A model generated the notes under the pieces. It was given only the letters and a program-made list of their open reading frames with translations. It did not search any database and was not told the origin of the DNA. Source: Streptomyces sp. I05A-00742 (GTDB lineage Bacteria > Actinomycetota > Actinomycetes > Streptomycetales > Streptomycetaceae). Taken from it: a DNA stretch of 64,000 nt. Positions 38,165 through 46,652 of this stretch are shown piece by piece (position 1 is the first letter of the stretch; each line of letters opens with the position of its first letter). Both the position numbers and the translations under genes were made by a program. The DNA is taken from contig NZ_JABETO010000028.1 in NCBI RefSeq assembly GCF_013055795.1, forward strand, positions 1 to 64,000. Reading direction: 5' to 3'.

Positions 38165-40186
38165 ATGGATGAACTCCCCGCACCCGCCGGTCAATCACCC
38201 GTGTCCCGACGGCAGTTCGCGGCCGCCGCCGGGACGGTCGCGAGCGTCGCCGCGCTCGGCCCGAACGCCGCCGTCCCGGCCGCCGCCGCACCCGCCGCGC
38301 CCGCAGCGCCTGCGCCGCCCGTGTGCCGGCCGAAGTCCACCGCGGACTGGGACACCTGCATGGAGGTGGCCCGGGCCCTGCTGGTGCTCGACGACCAGGA
38401 CCGGCCGCTGGTGCCGGAGTACCGGAAGATCCTCGACGACGGACTGCCGCGTACCGGCAAGAGAACGGCCAGGAAGGTGCTGGTGGTGGGCGCGGGGCCG
38501 GCCGGGATGGTGGCCGCGTGGCTGCTGAAGCGGGCGGGGCACCAGGTGACGCTGCTGGAGGCCAACGGCAACCGGGTGGGCGGGCGGATCAAGACGTTCC
38601 GTAAAGGCGGGCACGAGCACGCGGCGCAGCCGTTCGCGGACCCGCGGCAGTACGCGGAGGCCGGGGCCATGCGCATCCCGGGGAGCCATCCGCTGGTGAT
38701 GAGCCTGATCGACGGGCTCGGGGTCAAGCGCAGGCGCTTCTACCTCGTGGACGTCGACGGGCAGGGCAAACCCGTCAACCACGCCTGGCTGCACGTCAAC
38801 GGCGTCCGGATGCGCCGCTCCGAGTACGCGAAGGCGCCCCGGAAGATCAACCGTTCGTTCGGCGTCCCGCGCGAGCTCTGGGACACGCCCTCGTCGACGA
38901 TCCTGCGCCGCGCCCTGGACCCGGTGCGCGACGAGTTCAGCACGGCCGGGGAGGGCGGCAAGCGGGTCGACAAGCCGCTGCCCGAACGGGTGCGGGGCTG
39001 GGCGAAGGTGATCCAGAAGTACGGGGACTGGTCGATGTACCGGTTCCTGACCGAGGAGGCCGGCTTCGACGAGCGCACCATGGACCTCGTCGGGACGCTG
39101 GAGAACCTGACGTCCCGGCTGCCCCTTTCCTTCGTCCACAGCTTCATCAGCCAGTCGCTGATCAGCCCGGACACCGAGTTCTGGGAGCTCGTCGGCGGCA
39201 CCGCGACCCTGCCCGACGCGCTGCTCGGCAAGGTGCGCGACGTGCTGCGCCTCGACCGGCGGGCGACGCGCATCGAGTACTGGTCCCCGGACCGGCCCGG
39301 GGCCGACGGTGCCTCGCACGTCCGCGAGGACGGGCCGCGCGTGTGGATCGACACGGTGTCCGAGGGGCGGGACGGCAAGGTCGTCCGCGAACAGTTCACC
39401 GGCGACCTCGCGATCGTCACCGTGCCGTTCACCGGGCTGCGGCACGTCCAGGTCAGGCCGCTCATGTCGTACGGCAAACGGCGGGCGGTCACCGAGCTGC
39501 ACTACGACAGCGCGACCAAGGTTCTTCTCGAATTCTCCCGCCGCTGGTGGGAGTTCACCGAGGACGACTGGGAGCGAGAGCTCGAATCGGTGCGCCCCGG
39601 CCTGTACAAGAAGTACCGCGACGGGAAGGCACCCGCCGACGGAAGCCTGCTCGGGGCGCACGACTCCGTTCCGCACGGCCACATCAGTCCCGCCCAGCGC
39701 GCCCATTACGCCGCCAACTACTGGGCCGGGCGTGACCAGCCCGAGGCGGCGCACATCGTCGGCGGGGGCTCGATCTCCGACAACCCCAACCGGTTCATGA
39801 TCAACCCCTCCCATCCGGTGCCCGGCAGCGAGGGCGGCGTCGTCCTCGCCTCGTACTGCTGGGCCGACGACGCCTCGCGCTGGGACTCCCTCGACGACGA
39901 GGCCCGCTACCCGCACGCCCTCTGCGGCCTCCAACAGATCTACGGACAGCGCGTCGAGGTCTTCTACACCGGCGCCGGCCGCACCCAGAGCTGGCTGCGC
40001 GACCCGTACGCGTACGGCGAGGCGTCCGTGCTGCTGCCGGGCCAGCACACGGAACTCCTCGACGCGATCCGCGCGCCCGAGGGGCCGCTGCGGTTCGCCG
40101 GCGACCACACCTCGGTCAAGCCGTCGTGGATCGAGGGGGCGGTGGAGTCCGGGGTGCGGGCGGCGCTTGAGGTGCATCTGGCCTGA
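38165..40186 (+). CDS. Tat-exported L-amino acid oxidase, L-glutamate oxidase-like
   Basis: 673 aa. The N-terminus has a twin-arginine signal (SRRQFAAAAGTVASVAALG at 14-32) followed by an Ala/Pro-rich stretch. The FAD dinucleotide fold is VLVVGAGPAGMVAAWLLKRAG (GxGxxG at 109-114), with EANGNRVGGRIKTF and ADPRQYAEAGAMRIP, the same segments as in Streptomyces L-glutamate oxidase. GGVVLASYCWADDASRWDS, VFYTGAGRTQSWLRDPYAYGEA and GPLRFAGDH...IEGAVESGVRAA are the C-terminal flavin blocks. It would secrete an H2O2-producing oxidase. Substrate (Glu or another L-amino acid) is not settled. A hairpin follows. Confidence 0.85.
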   Translation: MDELPAPAGQSPVSRRQFAAAAGTVASVAALGPNAAVPAAAAPAAPAAPAPPVCRPKSTADWDTCMEVARALLVLDDQDRPLVPEYRKILDDGLPRTGKRTARKVLVVGAGPAGMVAAWLLKRAGHQVTLLEANGNRVGGRIKTFRKGGHEHAAQPFADPRQYAEAGAMRIPGSHPLVMSLIDGLGVKRRRFYLVDVDGQGKPVNHAWLHVNGVRMRRSEYAKAPRKINRSFGVPRELWDTPSSTILRRALDPVRDEFSTAGEGGKRVDKPLPERVRGWAKVIQKYGDWSMYRFLTEEAGFDERTMDLVGTLENLTSRLPLSFVHSFISQSLISPDTEFWELVGGTATLPDALLGKVRDVLRLDRRATRIEYWSPDRPGADGASHVREDGPRVWIDTVSEGRDGKVVREQFTGDLAIVTVPFTGLRHVQVRPLMSYGKRRAVTELHYDSATKVLLEFSRRWWEFTEDDWERELESVRPGLYKKYRDGKAPADGSLLGAHDSVPHGHISPAQRAHYAANYWAGRDQPEAAHIVGGGSISDNPNRFMINPSHPVPGSEGGVVLASYCWADDASRWDSLDDEARYPHALCGLQQIYGQRVEVFYTGAGRTQSWLRDPYAYGEASVLLPGQHTELLDAIRAPEGPLRFAGDHTSVKPSWIEGAVESGVRAALEVHLA

Positions 40187-40208
40187 GCGGCGCCGCCGTT
40201 CCGCCGGT

Positions 40209-40238
40209 CCACCGTCCGGGGAGACCCGGACCCGGTGG
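40209..40238 (+). terminator. hairpin after the oxidase gene
   Basis: CCACCG-TCCGGG, loop GAGA, CCCGGA-CC-CGGTGG: a 12-bp stem with a 2-nt bulge, 22 nt after the stop. Confidence 0.6.
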
Positions 40239-40372
40239 GCCGACGGACACGGGCCGTTGGAATCATGGGAGTTCCATGACCGTCCGCCCGTGAGGTGATT
40301 TCTTAGTGGTGGCGGTCGGTCGGGCGGTGTCCGATAGCGCAAGTTCCGTATGGCTCAGCTGAGTTGGGTGCG

Positions 40373-40470
40373 CCCCGGACCCGCCCTTTCACCGTTTCGT
40401 GCAGGGGCTCCGCCCCCACACCCCCAACAACCGCGCTCCGCGCGGTTGTCCTCAAACGCCGGACGGGCTG
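40373..40470. repeat. dispersed palindromic intergenic element, copy 4 (single half-unit)
   Basis: CCCGCCCTTTCACCGTTTC, then CCGCCCCCACACCCCC, GCGCTCCGCGCG and TTGTCCTCAAACGCCGGACG reproduce the left half of copy 2 almost base for base. The inverse half is missing here. Confidence 0.85.
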
Positions 40471-40542
40471 GGTGGGGCATCGGCGGTGGTCTGCTGGGGA
40501 AGTGGTGGACAGGGGCGGCCTGAGCGACTGTTTGCCCGATTT

Positions 40543-40935
40543 ATGCGCACGAATCCACCACTGTTTACGACAGGACCACCCCGGCCGCGTAGCCAGCCGT
40601 CTTTGGTCGCGCGCAACGACGATGCCGACGGTCGGCAGAGTACCCGCCATGTAAACCGCCCACCGTTGCCGCTCCACCCCTGGACGGCCCCGGCCACCCG
40701 CCCCCGGGGCATCGCCGTCCACGACGGCGAACTCACCCTCCTCGGCGCCGGCCGCGGCCCCGACCTGCTGCACCGCTGCCGCGCCTCCGACGGCACCCTC
40801 CGTCTCCTCGAAGAGGCCCGGCTCACCCTCCCCGACGGCACGCCCCTCACCCGGTGCGCCGACGTCGTCGGACGGGGGCGGCGCCTCTACCTGCGGGGGA
40901 GGTCCGTGCGGCAGTGGTACGTCCTGGAGACGTGA
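40543..40935 (+). pseudogene. possible gene remnant, C-terminal fragment
   Basis: Only the part from about 40660 to the TGA at 40933-40935 has the codon character of a Streptomyces gene (GIAVHDGELTLLGAGRG, LLEEARLTLPDGTPLT, RRLYLRGRSVRQWYVLET). Upstream of it the frame passes through lower-G+C sequence and directly into repeat copy 4. No start codon with a Shine-Dalgarno is evident; the ATG at 40543 marks an upper bound. The alternating strand pattern resembles the end of a beta-propeller protein. It may be the 3' remnant of a gene truncated at the repeat. Confidence 0.35.
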
Positions 40936-40957
40936 GCGCCACGACCGCGTCGGTGGC

Positions 40958-41626
40958 TCACGACCCCGCCGACCGGGCCACCACCTCGCTGAACACCACC
41001 CGGGCGTCCTCCGTGTAGACCCCCACGCTGCCCTTCAGGTACGGGCGTTCGCGGTCCTCGTAGGCGACGAGGCCGCGGCCGTCGACGCTGATCTCCATGC
41101 GGGGGCCGCGCTGGGCGACGCGGACGGTGGAGGTGTGGCCGAGGGGGAAGCTTCCGGGGCCGGTGGCGAGGAAGCGCTGGCCGCCGGGGTAGGCGGGGTC
41201 GCGTTTGCCGAGTTCCCAGCCGTTGGGCTTGAGGGTGACGTAGTAGAAGTGCTCGGGGTCGGTGTAGGCCCAGAGCAGCCAGGGCACCTCCCAGGGGTTG
41301 GGCTTCGGGGTGCGGAGCTGGGCGACGGTGCGCATGCGGGCCTCGTAGTCGACGTTCTCGTACGTCGCGGTGGAGACGACGAGGCCGGCGTGGGTCTCGT
41401 CGTCCCGGCGGGCCGGCTTGGGGGAGAGGGCGAGGCCGTCGTGGCGGCCGATGTTCGTGCCGTGGCCGTCGAACACCGACCGCCAGGGCCCGTGGACCGA
41501 GCCCTCGGCCCACGGGCGTTCCGGTGCGCCCCCGCCGCCCCACAGGGCGTCCGCCGCGAAGCCGATGCCCACGAGGGCGGCGACGGCGAGGGCGGCCAGG
41601 GCGAGCAGCCGGTGAACTCTCGTCAT
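40958..41626 (-). CDS. secreted jelly-roll (concanavalin-like) protein of the polysaccharide locus
   Basis: 222 aa. An N-terminal signal/anchor helix (LLALAALAVAALVGIGFAA) is followed by a beta-rich domain: SVFDGHGTNIGRHDG, YENVDYEARMRTVAQLR, HFYYVTLKPNGWELGKRD, TSTVRVAQRGPRMEISVDG, KGSVGVYTEDARVVFSEV. This resembles DUF1080/laminin-G-like sugar-binding or lyase folds. The ATG at 41624-41626 overlaps the wecB stop (ATGA), so it is translated with the epimerase gene. It probably acts outside the membrane on the product of the locus. No catalytic residue can be assigned. Confidence 0.75.
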   Translation of the reverse strand: MTRVHRLLALAALAVAALVGIGFAADALWGGGGAPERPWAEGSVHGPWRSVFDGHGTNIGRHDGLALSPKPARRDDETHAGLVVSTATYENVDYEARMRTVAQLRTPKPNPWEVPWLLWAYTDPEHFYYVTLKPNGWELGKRDPAYPGGQRFLATGPGSFPLGHTSTVRVAQRGPRMEISVDGRGLVAYEDRERPYLKGSVGVYTEDARVVFSEVVARSAGS

Positions 41627-42813
41627 GCCGTCGAGTATGACCCCGGACCCTCGGGGAGGCGGGCGATCACCGGATCTCCGGGCGGGATGTCCGCGTCCGC
41701 CCCGAAGTCCTCCGCGAGCTGGGCGATGATCCGTTCGGTCGCGTGGCCGTCACCGAACGGATTTCCGGCCGCCGCCATGCGGGCGTACTCCTCCGGATCG
41801 TCCAGCAGCCGCTCGGTGGCCGCCAGGATCGCGTCGGGCACGGTGCCGACCAGCCGTGCCGCGCCCGCGTCGACGGCCTCCGGCCGTTCGGTGGTGGTGC
41901 GCAGGACGAGGGCGGGCTTGCCGAGGGTCGGGGCCTCCTCCTGGATGCCGCCGGAGTCGGTGAGGACCAGGTCGCAGGCGGCGAGGGTGGCGGAGAAGTC
42001 GAGGTAGCCAAGGGGTTCGACGACGCGGATGTGCGGGTGGCCGGTCAGCTCGGGCAGCAGCGCGTCGCGGACGGCGGGGCTCTTGTGCAGCGGGAGCAGG
42101 ATCTCGACGTCGCCGCGGTCGGCGAGCCGGCGTACGGCCCGGCCCATGCCGCACATGACGTCGCCCTGGTTCTCGCGGCGGTGCAGGGTGAGCAGGACGC
42201 GCCGCAGGCCGGTGGTGAACCGGCTCCGGCCGGTGCCCTCGGCCAGCACCCACAGCAGGTTGTCGATGACGGTGTTGCCGGTGGTGAACACCTCGGAGGC
42301 GGGCACGCCCTCGGCGGTCAGATGCCCGGCGGCGCGCGCCGTCGGGGCGAAGTGCCAGCGGGCGACGCGGCCGATGAGCCGGCGGTTGAGCTCCTCGGGG
42401 AACGGGTTGTCGAGGACGCCGGTACGCAGCCCGGCCTCGACATGGGCGACGGGGACGTGCTCGTAGAACGCGGCGAGGGCACCGGTGAGCGCGGTGGTGG
42501 TGTCGCCCTGGACGAGGACGACGTCCGGCCGCTGCGCGCGGACCACCTCGCCGAGGCCGTCCACGAGCCGGGCGGTGAGGGTGGACAGCTGCTGGCGGTC
42601 GCGCATCACGTCGAGCTCGGTGCGGGCGGGCACCTGGAGCAGGTCGAGCATCTGGTGCAGCATCTCGCGGTGCTGCCCGGTGGTGACGACGAGCGGTTCG
42701 AACAGCGGGGAGGCCGCCATGGCGCGGGCCACGGGGGCGAGTTTGATGGCTTCGGGGCGGGTCCCGAGGACGAGCATGGCACGCACCGGCGCGCCGATCA
42801 GATTCGGGGACAT
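41623..42813 (-). CDS. wecB: UDP-N-acetylglucosamine 2-epimerase (non-hydrolysing)
   Basis: Interconverts UDP-GlcNAc and UDP-ManNAc, 396 aa. Family blocks: LVLGTRPEAIKLAPV, TTGQHREMLHQML, VLVQGDTTTAL, HVEAGLRTG...PFPEELNRRL, LLTLHRREN, PLGYLDF, LTDSGGIQEEAPTLGKP and LRTTTERPEA. The catalytic Asp/Glu/His set is intact. ACGGAGG precedes the ATG. It lies 67 bp after the GT2 synthase gene and overlaps the jelly-roll gene, which suggests ManNAc is a building block of the polymer made here. Confidence 0.92.
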   Translation of the reverse strand: MSPNLIGAPVRAMLVLGTRPEAIKLAPVARAMAASPLFEPLVVTTGQHREMLHQMLDLLQVPARTELDVMRDRQQLSTLTARLVDGLGEVVRAQRPDVVLVQGDTTTALTGALAAFYEHVPVAHVEAGLRTGVLDNPFPEELNRRLIGRVARWHFAPTARAAGHLTAEGVPASEVFTTGNTVIDNLLWVLAEGTGRSRFTTGLRRVLLTLHRRENQGDVMCGMGRAVRRLADRGDVEILLPLHKSPAVRDALLPELTGHPHIRVVEPLGYLDFSATLAACDLVLTDSGGIQEEAPTLGKPALVLRTTTERPEAVDAGAARLVGTVPDAILAATERLLDDPEEYARMAAAGNPFGDGHATERIIAQLAEDFGADADIPPGDPVIARLPEGPGSYSTA

Positions 42814-42880
42814 GCGGTCCTCCGTGAGGTGTGTGCCGGCCCGGAGGGCCGGTTGTCGCTGATGCGGTGAGGCGTGGGGA

Positions 42881-44158
42881 TCAGGTGCGCGCCGTCTTCA
42901 GCCAGGTCTGCTTGCCGGTCAGCATGCGCCAGAGGCCCCACCATCCGGCGGCGAACCAGATGTAGCCGTAGAAGATGAAGACGTGGGACAGCAGGACCGC
43001 GCGGGCGAGGCCGAGGCCCTGTTCGCGCCGGGAGTAGACCCACCCGTAGGCGTAGGCGGCGGTGAACGACAGGATGTACGGGCCGATCACCCACATCGGG
43101 GAGATCAGCGGCCGGCCCGCCTCGATCGAGCCGATGACGGTGCCGACGACGGCGACGAGGAAGGACACCGGCAGCAGCGAGGTGAGCAGGATCAGCACCG
43201 GGCTGGAGAGGTGGTAGAGCAGGTCCACCGCGGCCCGGGTGGGCACCTCGCGGACGATCAGCGGGACCAGCCCTGCCGACTGGAGGTGGCCCTGGAACCA
43301 GCGCGACCGCTGCCGCACCAGCCGCCGGACGTCGAGGACGGCCTGCTGGGAGACGGCGGCGGAGGTGCAGTGCTGGTTGGTCCAGCCGCGGGCGATGAGC
43401 CGGACGCCCAGGTCCAGGTCCTCGGTCAGGGAGTCGCTCCACGGGCCGGCGCCGTCCGGGCCCATGAGGGAGTCCAGCGCGGCCAGCCGCATGAACTGGC
43501 CGTTGCCGCCCATGCCGACGCTGCCGATGTACCGGCGGGCGCTCTGGAAGATGTCGCCGTAGATGACGAACTCCATGTCCTGGAGCCGGGCGAGCAGGCC
43601 CTTGTTGCGGTTGTACATCCGCACGCCGATCTGGGTGCCGCCGGTGCGCGGGTTGTCGAAGTACGGGTCGACGGCCTGGACCACGTGCTGGTCGAGCCGG
43701 CCGTCCGCGTCCACGACGCAGACGATGACGTCGCGTGGGTCGCGGCCGTCCAGGAGCCCGGAGGAACGCAGGTGTGCGATACCGGCGTTGAGGGCCGCAC
43801 CCTTGCCCTTGCGGGCGTTCGGCAGGTGCCGTTGCAGCAGGTGCACCTTGCCCGGGGCGGCGGCGCAGGCCGCGCGGGCGATGTCGGCCGTGCGGTCGTC
43901 GGAGGCGTCGTCGATGACCAGGGCCAGGGTGTTGCGGGCCGGCAGGGCGGTGATGCGCGCCAGGCTCTCGGCGAGCACCTTCTCCTCGTTGAGGCAGGCG
44001 AGGAGGAAGACGTAGAAGCGCTGCTCCCGCGGGCCCCGCGAGCGGCGGAAGCGGCGTCGGGAGATGAGGAACAGGGAGGTGTTGTAGCACCCGGCCATCA
44101 CGATGATGGCGATGCTCGACCAGAGCAGGACGTCACCGGTCCGGAGGCCGCCCGTCAT
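42881..44158 (-). CDS. processive family 2 glycosyltransferase (polysaccharide synthase)
   Basis: 425 aa. One N-terminal helix (residues ~9-32), a cytoplasmic GT2 domain with DD at 83-84, DAD at 150-152, TED at 245-247 and QRSRW at 283-287, then about four C-terminal helices. The complete D,D,D,QxxRW set plus membrane helices marks processive synthases of the cellulose/hyaluronan/PNAG type, rather than single-transfer enzymes. The ATG overlaps the stop of the preceding 66-aa gene. With UDP-ManNAc or UDP-GlcNAc from the neighbouring epimerase as donor it would polymerise and export a chain. The exact sugar is not determined. Confidence 0.88.
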   Translation of the reverse strand: MTGGLRTGDVLLWSSIAIIVMAGCYNTSLFLISRRRFRRSRGPREQRFYVFLLACLNEEKVLAESLARITALPARNTLALVIDDASDDRTADIARAACAAAPGKVHLLQRHLPNARKGKGAALNAGIAHLRSSGLLDGRDPRDVIVCVVDADGRLDQHVVQAVDPYFDNPRTGGTQIGVRMYNRNKGLLARLQDMEFVIYGDIFQSARRYIGSVGMGGNGQFMRLAALDSLMGPDGAGPWSDSLTEDLDLGVRLIARGWTNQHCTSAAVSQQAVLDVRRLVRQRSRWFQGHLQSAGLVPLIVREVPTRAAVDLLYHLSSPVLILLTSLLPVSFLVAVVGTVIGSIEAGRPLISPMWVIGPYILSFTAAYAYGWVYSRREQGLGLARAVLLSHVFIFYGYIWFAAGWWGLWRMLTGKQTWLKTART

Positions 44159-44355
44159 GAACGGTCACCGGAGTTCCGTATCCGGTACCAGCATTTCAGC
44201 AAAATCAGGACGGCGGCTATCGAACAGTAGAGCAGGAATCCGGTTCCGGCCGCTTCCTGGAGGCCTCTCGCGTAGGGCAGTCCCGGCAGCACTTCCGGTG
44301 CGGCCGTCAGCCCGGCCAAGGGCACAACGGTGCCCAGGGCTGGTTTTCCGTACAT
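44155..44355 (-). CDS. small membrane protein preceding the GT2 synthase, 66 aa
   Basis: The start ATG at 44353-44355 follows a G-run Shine-Dalgarno; an in-frame ATG at 44430 is an alternative. MYGKPALGTVVPLAG... has a weakly hydrophobic N-terminus, then one clear helix (GFLLYCSIAAVLILLKCWY) and a basic tail RIRNSGDRS. The stop overlaps the synthase ATG, so the two are coupled. Small membrane partners (PgaD-like) accompany several processive synthases, and this may be such a subunit, though there is no sequence proof. Confidence 0.6.
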   Translation of the reverse strand: MYGKPALGTVVPLAGLTAAPEVLPGLPYARGLQEAAGTGFLLYCSIAAVLILLKCWYRIRNSGDRS

Positions 44356-44628
44356 GGGTTCCCCCCCATTTTCCGCCTCCTGCGAGGCGTGCGCTGGGAA
44401 CGTACCAGACCTGCCGATCGGGCCGGTCATACATCAGGGAAGTCGGAGAATTCCAGGGTGTAAATTCTTGTGACCGGTGGGTAGTTCTGGCAGCTCGCGC
44501 CGGGTTTGGGGCTGGTGTGACCTGCGGTCTGAACCATTCGGGAACCGGAATGCGGCGGACCTCTCCGTGGCGCCCCGGTGGAGAACTCCGGGGAATGCCG
44601 GACGGATTGCAAGGTTCCGGGGAATGTA

Positions 44629-44657
44629 TTGACAGCCGCTGGTGACCCCAGCAGAAT
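44629..44657 (+). promoter_or_regulatory. candidate promoter of the DUF2334-GH113 operon
   Basis: TTGACA (44629-44634), a 17-bp spacer and CAGAAT (44652-44657) form the best vegetative-type promoter seen in the window. The transcript would begin about 50 nt before the DUF2334 start at 44715. Confidence 0.6.
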
Positions 44658-44714
44658 CTGCCAACTGTCGGCGTGGAAATCCAGGACGCCGGAACGGCAA
44701 CAGGGGGGAATGGG

Positions 44715-46652
44715 ATGAGAATTTCCAGGAGGAGACGGGGAAAGCCCCGAATTTCGCTCGCGCTTTCGATAGTGGCCGCCCTGCTGGGCGGCTTCACTCT
44801 TTCGGAAGGCGCCGGAGCCGCCGGAACTCCGGCGGACCGGCACCGTCCGCCGCACGCCCTGCAGGGCACCGGGCCCGCCGCGCTCTCCAAGGCCGGCACC
44901 CAGGACCTCAAGGCCTGGAAGGCCGCACGGCTGGCCAACGACCGGCTGCGCCGGTCCGGCAAGCTCGTCGTCAGCCGCCCGACCCGTACGACCCCTACGG
45001 TGCCGAGTGGTACGACGCCCCCGAAGACCGCCGCGGTTCCCGCGGTCGCCCCCCTGACGTCAGGGGTTTCCGGGACGTCCGGCCCCACCGTGGTCACCGC
45101 CGCCGCCAAGCTGCCGGCCGCGGTCCCCGGCGGTGCCTCCGCGCTGGTCCTCTACGACAGCGCCGGCCCCTACGGGTACCTGGGCGAGCTGTACGCCATG
45201 GCCGTCGCCAACCTCGCGGGACACTTCGGGACCGTGACCGCCAAGCCGGTCTCGGCGTACACCGCGGGGATGGTCAACCAGTACACGGCCACGCTCTACG
45301 TCGGCTCGACGTACTACGGCGGGCCCGTCCCCGACGCCGTCCCGGCCGCGTTCTACCAGGACGCCCTGGCCACGACGCGCCCCGTGACCTGGGTCGGGGA
45401 CAACATCTGGGGCATGGCCAACGCCGTCGGCGTCAGCACCTTCAAGCAGCGCTACGGCTGGGACCCCACCGCCTCGTTCTACGAGAGCGGGGGCACCGTG
45501 GGGAACATCACCCAGGTGACCTACAAGGGCCGGCAGCTCACCCGGAAGATCCCGGCCGGCTTCGACGGCGGGGTGCTGCACCCCGCGCTCGCGACCGGGC
45601 CCGGATACCCGCAGGTCACCCAGCTGGCCCAGGCCAGGGACGCCAATTCGGGCAACGCCAGCCCATGGGCGATCCGTTCGGGCAATCTGACCTACGTCGG
45701 GGAGATCCCCTTCACGTACGTCTCCGAGAGCGACCGCGTGATCGCCTTCGAGGACCTGCTCTTCGACGGGCTCGCGCCGGGCACCGCAGAACGGCACCGC
45801 GCGTTCGTCCGGCTGGAGGACATCAGTCCCAAGTCCGACCCCAACGACCTGCGCAAGGCGGCGGATTACCTCTTCTCGCAGAAGATCCCCTACGGGATCA
45901 ACGTCATCCCCGTCTACACGGACCCCAAGGGCACGTACAACAGCGGCAGGCCGGAGACGGTCACACTCGCCCAGAGTCCCGGGGTCGTCTCGGCCCTCAA
46001 GTACATGCTCGCGCGCGGCGCGGTGCTGATGGACCACGGTTACACCCACCAGTACAGCAATGTGAACAACCCGTACAGCGGAGTCACCGGGGACGACTTC
46101 GAGTTCTTCCGCGCCCACGTCGACGCCTCGGACAACGTCGTCTACGACGGGCCGACGGCTCAGGACTCAACTGCCTGGGCACAAACGCGAGTTACGTCCG
46201 CCCTGGCGGCCTTCGCGGCGGCCGGACTGCCGAGGCCGGCACTGTGGACAACGCCACACTACGCGGCCTCCGCCACCGACTACCGTGTCCTCGGTCAGAA
46301 CTTCTCCGCCCGACTGGAGAGATCCTTGTACTTCACAGGCACACTGACCGGTGCCCCCACCAACTCCGGTCGCTACATCGGCCAGTTCTTCCCGTACGCC
46401 GTCAAGGACGTGTACGGCACCACGGTCCTCCCGGAGAACCTCGGCAACTACGAGCCCGAGCCGTACAACAACCACCCGGCCCGGCTCCCCGCCGACCTGA
46501 TCGCCTCGGCCAGGGCCAACCTGGCCGTCCGTGACGGCGTGGCCAGCTTCTTCTACCACCCGTACTTCGGGACGGCCCCGCTCCAGCAGACGGTCGAGGG
46601 CATCCGCGCCCTCGGGTACACCTTCGTCGGCCCCACGGACCTGAACCAGTGA
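44715..46652 (+). CDS. secreted DUF2334 (polysaccharide-deacetylase-like) protein
   Basis: 645 aa from the ATG at 44715 (GGGGGAATGGG upstream). A basic n-region and signal peptide (ISLALSIVAALLGGFTLSEGAGA) are followed by a Thr/Pro linker to about residue 120. The domain from ~130 on has ALVLYDSAGPYGYLGE, FVRLEDISPKSDPNDLRKAADYL, INVIPVYTDPKG, VLMDHGYTHQYSN and LWTTPHYAAS, the DUF2334 pattern. The LEDI, DHGYTH and PHY segments match the metal site of NodB-like deacetylases. It probably deacetylates an extracellular N-acetylated polymer. It heads the plus-strand operon of the locus. Confidence 0.85.
   Translation: MRISRRRRGKPRISLALSIVAALLGGFTLSEGAGAAGTPADRHRPPHALQGTGPAALSKAGTQDLKAWKAARLANDRLRRSGKLVVSRPTRTTPTVPSGTTPPKTAAVPAVAPLTSGVSGTSGPTVVTAAAKLPAAVPGGASALVLYDSAGPYGYLGELYAMAVANLAGHFGTVTAKPVSAYTAGMVNQYTATLYVGSTYYGGPVPDAVPAAFYQDALATTRPVTWVGDNIWGMANAVGVSTFKQRYGWDPTASFYESGGTVGNITQVTYKGRQLTRKIPAGFDGGVLHPALATGPGYPQVTQLAQARDANSGNASPWAIRSGNLTYVGEIPFTYVSESDRVIAFEDLLFDGLAPGTAERHRAFVRLEDISPKSDPNDLRKAADYLFSQKIPYGINVIPVYTDPKGTYNSGRPETVTLAQSPGVVSALKYMLARGAVLMDHGYTHQYSNVNNPYSGVTGDDFEFFRAHVDASDNVVYDGPTAQDSTAWAQTRVTSALAAFAAAGLPRPALWTTPHYAASATDYRVLGQNFSARLERSLYFTGTLTGAPTNSGRYIGQFFPYAVKDVYGTTVLPENLGNYEPEPYNNHPARLPADLIASARANLAVRDGVASFFYHPYFGTAPLQQTVEGIRALGYTFVGPTDLNQ

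Noticed and set aside
40364..40654. ORFs inside repeat copy 4
   Set aside because: They lie within the dispersed repeat and have no coding character.
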